The notes under the pieces: generated by a model | The model's database searches: none | What the model was told of the DNA's origin: nothing | The model's input: only the letters and a program-made list of their open reading frames with translations | Program-made: the position numbers and the translations under genes | NCBI GenBank assembly: GCA_045642445.1 | Contig: JAZUIX010000096.1 | Span: 1-8,405 of the forward strand | DNA from: Colimorpha sp045642445 | GTDB lineage: Bacteria > Bacteroidota > Bacteroidia > Bacteroidales > P3 | DNA length: 8,405 bases | Reading direction: 5' to 3' | In this document: in pieces, positions 5,144 through 8,405 of the stretch | Numbering within the stretch: position 1 is the first letter of the stretch | How the letters are laid out: each line of letters begins with the position of its first letter

Positions 5144-7963
5144 ATGAATAAGAGGTCTATCATTTTTGTGTTACTTATGGCTATGGGGAGCATAGCCGTG
5201 CAAGCCCAGATCAACGCCTGCCCAAGTTTCCACAACCCCACTAATTTCAACGTCGCCGTAGGCGGTGCTGGCTATTGGTCGGCACGTGTGGGCGACCGTG
5301 TGGAAGGCAGCGGAGGAAGCACGGGCAGCAACGTGCTCAGCACCTGCAGCCGTCCCAACAAACCCGCCATCATCGGCCATGCCAACATCACCAACCCGCA
5401 ATACTATTCGGGTTATTGCGAGTATGCCGCTTGCTGCGGATACAATTTCTACGACCTCCACGACCACCGTTTCCAAATCTACACCCAAGCCGAAAACGGC
5501 GGATTTGACGAACTGACCGTCCACAACGGGGTGGGTATGCAGCGAATCCCCGCAGGACACACCTCCAGCATTCGCCTGGGCGACCCTCGCACCACCGGCA
5601 CTTGTGTTCAAAACATCAACAACGACGGCAACAACAAAGGCTCTGAAGCCTTGTTCTACACCATGATGGTGACACCTTTGAACGCCCTGTTGTTCATCGA
5701 CTACGCCATCGTGGCACGCCGCTACGACCACTCCCCTCGTGAGGCCGGCGAGTTCATCATCCGTGTGTGCGGAAAAAGCAGCAACGGCCAATGGAACAAC
5801 TTTCCCCTGACCGACAGTCTTTGGTACAACGTGCCTGCACCTGCCAACACCGGCACCCTCCCCGCCCCTTGGCTCGAAGGTGTCCCTGGCAGCAGCTGTA
5901 GTGCCACCACCTGCGGCTATTGCTACAAACCCTGGGCACGTGTGGCCATCAACCTTATCGACTATCTGTTCGACTCCGTGCGTGTGGAGATGTATACCAG
6001 CGACTGCATCTACAACGTCGACCCGATATATGCCTATATTGCCGGTGACTGCCAACCCATGCAGATCACCAGTTCGGGATGTCCCGCCGGCGAATCCACC
6101 GCTGTCGACACCCTCCACGCCCCCGAGGGCATGCTCTCCTACACCTGGTATGTCACCACCGAGGGATACAACGGAAACATCGGCAGCTCCATCACCATGG
6201 ACGGCTTGACCTACCGCCAGGTACAAGCCACCAGCACCAACCCGACATACGTGGCACGTGTGGCAGACTTCGTGGTGACACAAGGCGCTCATGCTGGCGA
6301 CACCGTGGCCACGCAAACCTACAAATGCGTCATGACCTCGGCCCTCGACCCCAACAAGCCTTTCCACTCCAAACTATATTGCCAGGTCAACAACACCAAA
6401 CCCGTCATCAACGCCGTCATCAACAGCGACTGCAGCGGCAACATCAACCTCGAAGCCATGGGCAAAGTGCCCTACCAGGGTAGCGGCGCCACACATCTGG
6501 TCGACTCGCTCACCATGTGGGAGATATTTGACGGCAGCAACGCCAACATGCCCATCCTCGACACCGTCTACGGCAAGATATCCAGCTACAAAGCCCCCAC
6601 GTCGGGCACCTACGCCATCCGCCTCACCATGTTTACCGACGACAGCAGCTGCAACACCTCCAAAGTGTTCGTTCAAGAGGTGAACCTTCCCCCAGACGGC
6701 AAACTCTCCATCGACAAGCGCACCCTCTGCGTGGGCGATATGGCCACCATCACCGACCTCACCACCGGCAACACCTCCCGCCGCTGGGAATTTGCCGACA
6801 CCACCTACGACAGCCAGGTCATGGGCATGGACAACACCCGCATCATCGTCCGAAATTTTACCGAATTTGAAAACCCCTTCATGCTCATCGTCGCCAACAA
6901 TGCCGGCTGCATCGACACCGTCTACGACACCATCTATTTCTTCCACGATCCCGAAGTCAACTTCAGCAGCGACACCATCGTCTGCAACGGTCACGAGTCG
7001 CACGTAACGGCCAGCACCCCTGTCGAAGGATGCACATTCGCGTGGTACAAACACAAAAACCGTTCCGGCGAATCGCCCATAAGTGTCGGCCCCACGCTAC
7101 ATGTGCGCCCCACCCAGAAGACGACCTACTACGTCAAACTCACCTCCCCCGCGGGTTGCGAAGCATGGGACAGCGTCACCCTCTCGTTCATCTCCACCAA
7201 GATCACAGCCAACCCCACCCATGCCAAACATTGCCCTGGCGACAGCGTCACCCTCACCGGCTCGGGAGCACTTTGGTACGAATGGTACTCCGACCCCTAC
7301 GACCCCGATTTGGCCGCCCAAGACCACAACCGCAGTATAACCGTCTCGCCCAAACAAGACACCCGCTACTACATGATCGGCTACGCCTCCGACAGCTGTG
7401 ATGTGGCCGCCATCAGCATGCTGGTACAAGAAGTCCCCCTGCCCATAATAAATTATGAGTACAGCCCCAAATACATCGACTCCGAAGTGCCCGTGGTCAA
7501 TTTCCGCGACATCTCGCAGAACCAAGCCAGCAGCCAATGGTTCTTTGGCGATGGCGAGAAAATATCCGGCACAGCCGTAACCCATTATTTCGACATCTAT
7601 GCCGATAGCGCCAACACCGTCACCCTTGTCAGCAGCAACGAGCTGGGATGCAGCGAAGACACCACCTTCTCCATCCCCATCGAGATCTTCGGCTTCTACA
7701 AGCCCAACGTCTTCACTCCGGCCAAAAACGAGAACAACGTCTTCAAGATAGTCACAGCCAACCATTACGACAGCTTCCACATCTCCATCTTCAACCGCCA
7801 AGGATTGCTGGTGTTCGCCTCCGACGATGTGAACTTTGAATGGGACGGCACCAAAGACGGAGTCCTCCTGCCACAAGGAGCCTACGCCTACGTCATCACC
7901 TACACCCGCAGCGGCAGCACCGCCGAGCAAGCCGTCAAAGGCCTCGTAACCCTAATAAGATAA
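5144..7963 (+). CDS. Large T9SS-secreted surface protein, type B sorting domain
   Basis: This 939-residue protein is probably exported by Sec, then crosses the outer membrane by the type IX system and stays on the cell surface or is released. Residues 1-21 are a signal peptide ending VQA/QINA. Residues 22 to about 310 form a cysteine-rich region; its later part has KPWARVAINL (262-271), a DC (287-288) and GDC (301-303), resembling N-terminal modules of other Bacteroidales surface proteins. The middle is a chain of Ig- or PKD-like modules, each opening with a C-x-G-type turn: CVGD (529), CNGHES (614) and CPGD (697). A PKD-like module follows with WFFGDGE at 799-805. The last 86 residues, from PNVFTPAKNENNVF (854) through FEWDGTKDG and LPQGAYAYVI, are the gliding-motility-associated/T9SS type B domain. 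No enzyme domain is recognised, so adhesion is a guess. It lies 43 bp after tgt. No T9SS machinery gene is in the window. Confidence 0.9.
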   Translation: MNKRSIIFVLLMAMGSIAVQAQINACPSFHNPTNFNVAVGGAGYWSARVGDRVEGSGGSTGSNVLSTCSRPNKPAIIGHANITNPQYYSGYCEYAACCGYNFYDLHDHRFQIYTQAENGGFDELTVHNGVGMQRIPAGHTSSIRLGDPRTTGTCVQNINNDGNNKGSEALFYTMMVTPLNALLFIDYAIVARRYDHSPREAGEFIIRVCGKSSNGQWNNFPLTDSLWYNVPAPANTGTLPAPWLEGVPGSSCSATTCGYCYKPWARVAINLIDYLFDSVRVEMYTSDCIYNVDPIYAYIAGDCQPMQITSSGCPAGESTAVDTLHAPEGMLSYTWYVTTEGYNGNIGSSITMDGLTYRQVQATSTNPTYVARVADFVVTQGAHAGDTVATQTYKCVMTSALDPNKPFHSKLYCQVNNTKPVINAVINSDCSGNINLEAMGKVPYQGSGATHLVDSLTMWEIFDGSNANMPILDTVYGKISSYKAPTSGTYAIRLTMFTDDSSCNTSKVFVQEVNLPPDGKLSIDKRTLCVGDMATITDLTTGNTSRRWEFADTTYDSQVMGMDNTRIIVRNFTEFENPFMLIVANNAGCIDTVYDTIYFFHDPEVNFSSDTIVCNGHESHVTASTPVEGCTFAWYKHKNRSGESPISVGPTLHVRPTQKTTYYVKLTSPAGCEAWDSVTLSFISTKITANPTHAKHCPGDSVTLTGSGALWYEWYSDPYDPDLAAQDHNRSITVSPKQDTRYYMIGYASDSCDVAAISMLVQEVPLPIINYEYSPKYIDSEVPVVNFRDISQNQASSQWFFGDGEKISGTAVTHYFDIYADSANTVTLVSSNELGCSEDTTFSIPIEIFGFYKPNVFTPAKNENNVFKIVTANHYDSFHISIFNRQGLLVFASDDVNFEWDGTKDGVLLPQGAYAYVITYTRSGSTAEQAVKGLVTLIR

Positions 7964-7983
7964 GATCTTGATTAGTGAATAGT

Positions 7984-8037
7984 GAATCGGATATGTTCTA
8001 CAACACGGGTAACGCCACCTACATTCGGATAAAATAA
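7984..8037 (+). pseudogene. Possible HsdM (type I restriction methyltransferase) remnant
   Basis: The frame ESDMFYNTGNATYIRIK followed by a stop resembles the motif DMFYNTGIATYIWIL typical of HsdM subunits of type I restriction-modification systems. Only about 16 residues match, the flanks do not, and the frame is closed by stops on both sides. If real, it is a scrap of a lost restriction locus; in Bacteroidota, Bro-N or DinD-like genes such as the one just downstream often sit within such loci. The resemblance is from memory and short, so chance is possible. The tandem TAGTGAATAGTGAA lies just upstream (7973-7986). Confidence 0.3.
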
Positions 8038-8051
8038 TGGGAAAGTAGGCT

Positions 8052-8282
8052 ATGGAAAAGGTATCGATTCGGTTCTACAACGACCACGAAGTTCGTGCTG
8101 TGTGGAACGAAAGCGACAGCAAGTGGTATTACTCGGTATTGGATGTGATTGGCGCATTCAATCAGCAGGACGACTACGAGAAAAATCGCAACTATTGGAA
8201 GTACTTGAAGGCGAAACTGAAGAAGGAAGAAAGTGAGTTGGTTAGTGCCACTACCCAACTGAAGTTAAGGTGGGTTCTATAA
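8052..8282 (+). pseudogene. Truncated Bro-N domain protein
   Basis: The reading frame gives 76 residues. The first 71 (IRFYNDHEVRAVWNESDSKW, YYSVLDVIGAF, then YWKYLKAKLKKEESELVSAT, TQLK) match the start of the Bro-N domain found in bacterial antirepressor-like and DinD-like proteins. In family members the LKL is followed by a segment like AADGKRY and usually by one to two hundred more residues. Here the frame enters the 65-bp repeat at codon 72 and stops four codons later (RWVL, stop). The gene therefore appears cut by the repeat or by a rearrangement at it. The ATG at 8052 fits the family start. Bro-N proteins are often carried by phages or mobile restriction loci. A short protein might still be made, but the domain is incomplete. 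Confidence 0.65.
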
Positions 8283-8329
8283 ATTGATTTCTTGGGATTT
8301 TGAGTTGGTTTTGGAACAGATTGCTGAGC
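8265..8329 (+). repeat. 65-bp inverted repeat, right copy
   Basis: This is identical to the reverse complement of 77-141. It begins at the exact point where the Bro-N gene loses similarity to its family. Reading outward, one frame is open through the whole repeat (KLISWDFELVLEQIAE) and stays open to the window edge on this side (EHEESQWLSIAVPIGNADAP and on), whereas on the left side it stops soon after. This may be the edge of a gene or element lying mostly beyond the window; I do not recognise it. Confidence 0.9.
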
Positions 8330-8334
8330 ATGAA

Positions 8335-8351
8335 GAAAGCCAGTGGCTTTC
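8335..8351. repeat. Perfect palindrome in the right outer flank
   Basis: GAAAGCCA, one base, TGGCTTTC forms a perfect 8-bp-arm palindrome just outside the right 65-bp repeat. No T-run follows, so it is not an obvious terminator. It may be a structured end of a repeated element or a protein-binding site. Confidence 0.5.
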
Positions 8352-8405
8352 GATAGCGGTGCCGATAGGCAATGCCGACGCTCCAAGGAGGCATAGCGGA
8401 GAATT

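Noticed and set aside
5171..6367. A 398-codon minus-strand open frame opposite the T9SS protein gene
   Set aside because: Its glycine-, valine- and histidine-rich composition without a recognisable domain mirrors the C-ending codons of the plus-strand gene. The plus frame has a signal peptide and a sorting domain.
8192..8386. Minus-strand open frame across the right repeat
   Set aside because: It is antisense to the Bro-N coding part and crosses the repeat edge, and no family resemblance is seen.

Overview
The window looks like a chromosomal fragment from a member of the Bacteroidota, most likely an anaerobic Bacteroidales. Four things support this. Two promoters carry the Bacteroidota -7 box TAnnTTTG. 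One long secreted protein ends in a gliding-motility/type IX secretion (T9SS) type B sorting domain. The tRNA-guanine transglycosylase has lost its zinc cysteines, as I recall for relatives in this phylum. Most starts lack a Shine-Dalgarno sequence. The window contains no rRNA, CRISPR array or complete insertion sequence.

Layout. Positions 1-141 are non-coding and end in a 65-bp sequence (77-141) that recurs as a perfect inverted copy at 8265-8329. Next on the minus strand come a tRNA-Arg(ACG) with its own promoter and intrinsic terminator (about 205-386), then a four-gene minus-strand cluster. In transcription order the cluster is a membrane-anchored family 2 glycosyltransferase (3767-2607), an ECF sigma factor (2558-1950), a secreted probable outer-membrane beta-barrel protein whose start overlaps the sigma stop by 4 bp (1953-1045), and a GNAT acetyltransferase (1007-459). 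A short AT-rich divergent region (3768-3969) separates this from two plus-strand genes: tgt (3970-5100), and a 939-residue T9SS cargo protein with a cysteine-rich N-terminal module, Ig/PKD-like modules and a type B C-terminal domain (5144-7963).

The right end is degenerate. A 16-residue stretch resembles an HsdM (type I restriction methyltransferase) motif. It is followed by the N-terminal part of a Bro-N family protein that stops abruptly where the right 65-bp repeat begins at a TTAA.

How the genes may work together (inference): the cluster joins an envelope glycosyltransferase, an alternative sigma factor and an outer-membrane protein in one probable transcript, which suggests an envelope-related regulon. 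No anti-sigma gene is visible. Tgt makes queuosine in GUN-anticodon tRNAs and is probably unrelated to the secreted protein beside it. The inverted 65-bp repeats with a broken gene at one junction suggest two related mobile elements flanking the segment, or repeats at which an assembly ended. Nothing here amounts to a clearly new complete system. The best leads are the inverted-repeat bracket and the sigma/outer-membrane-protein coupling.
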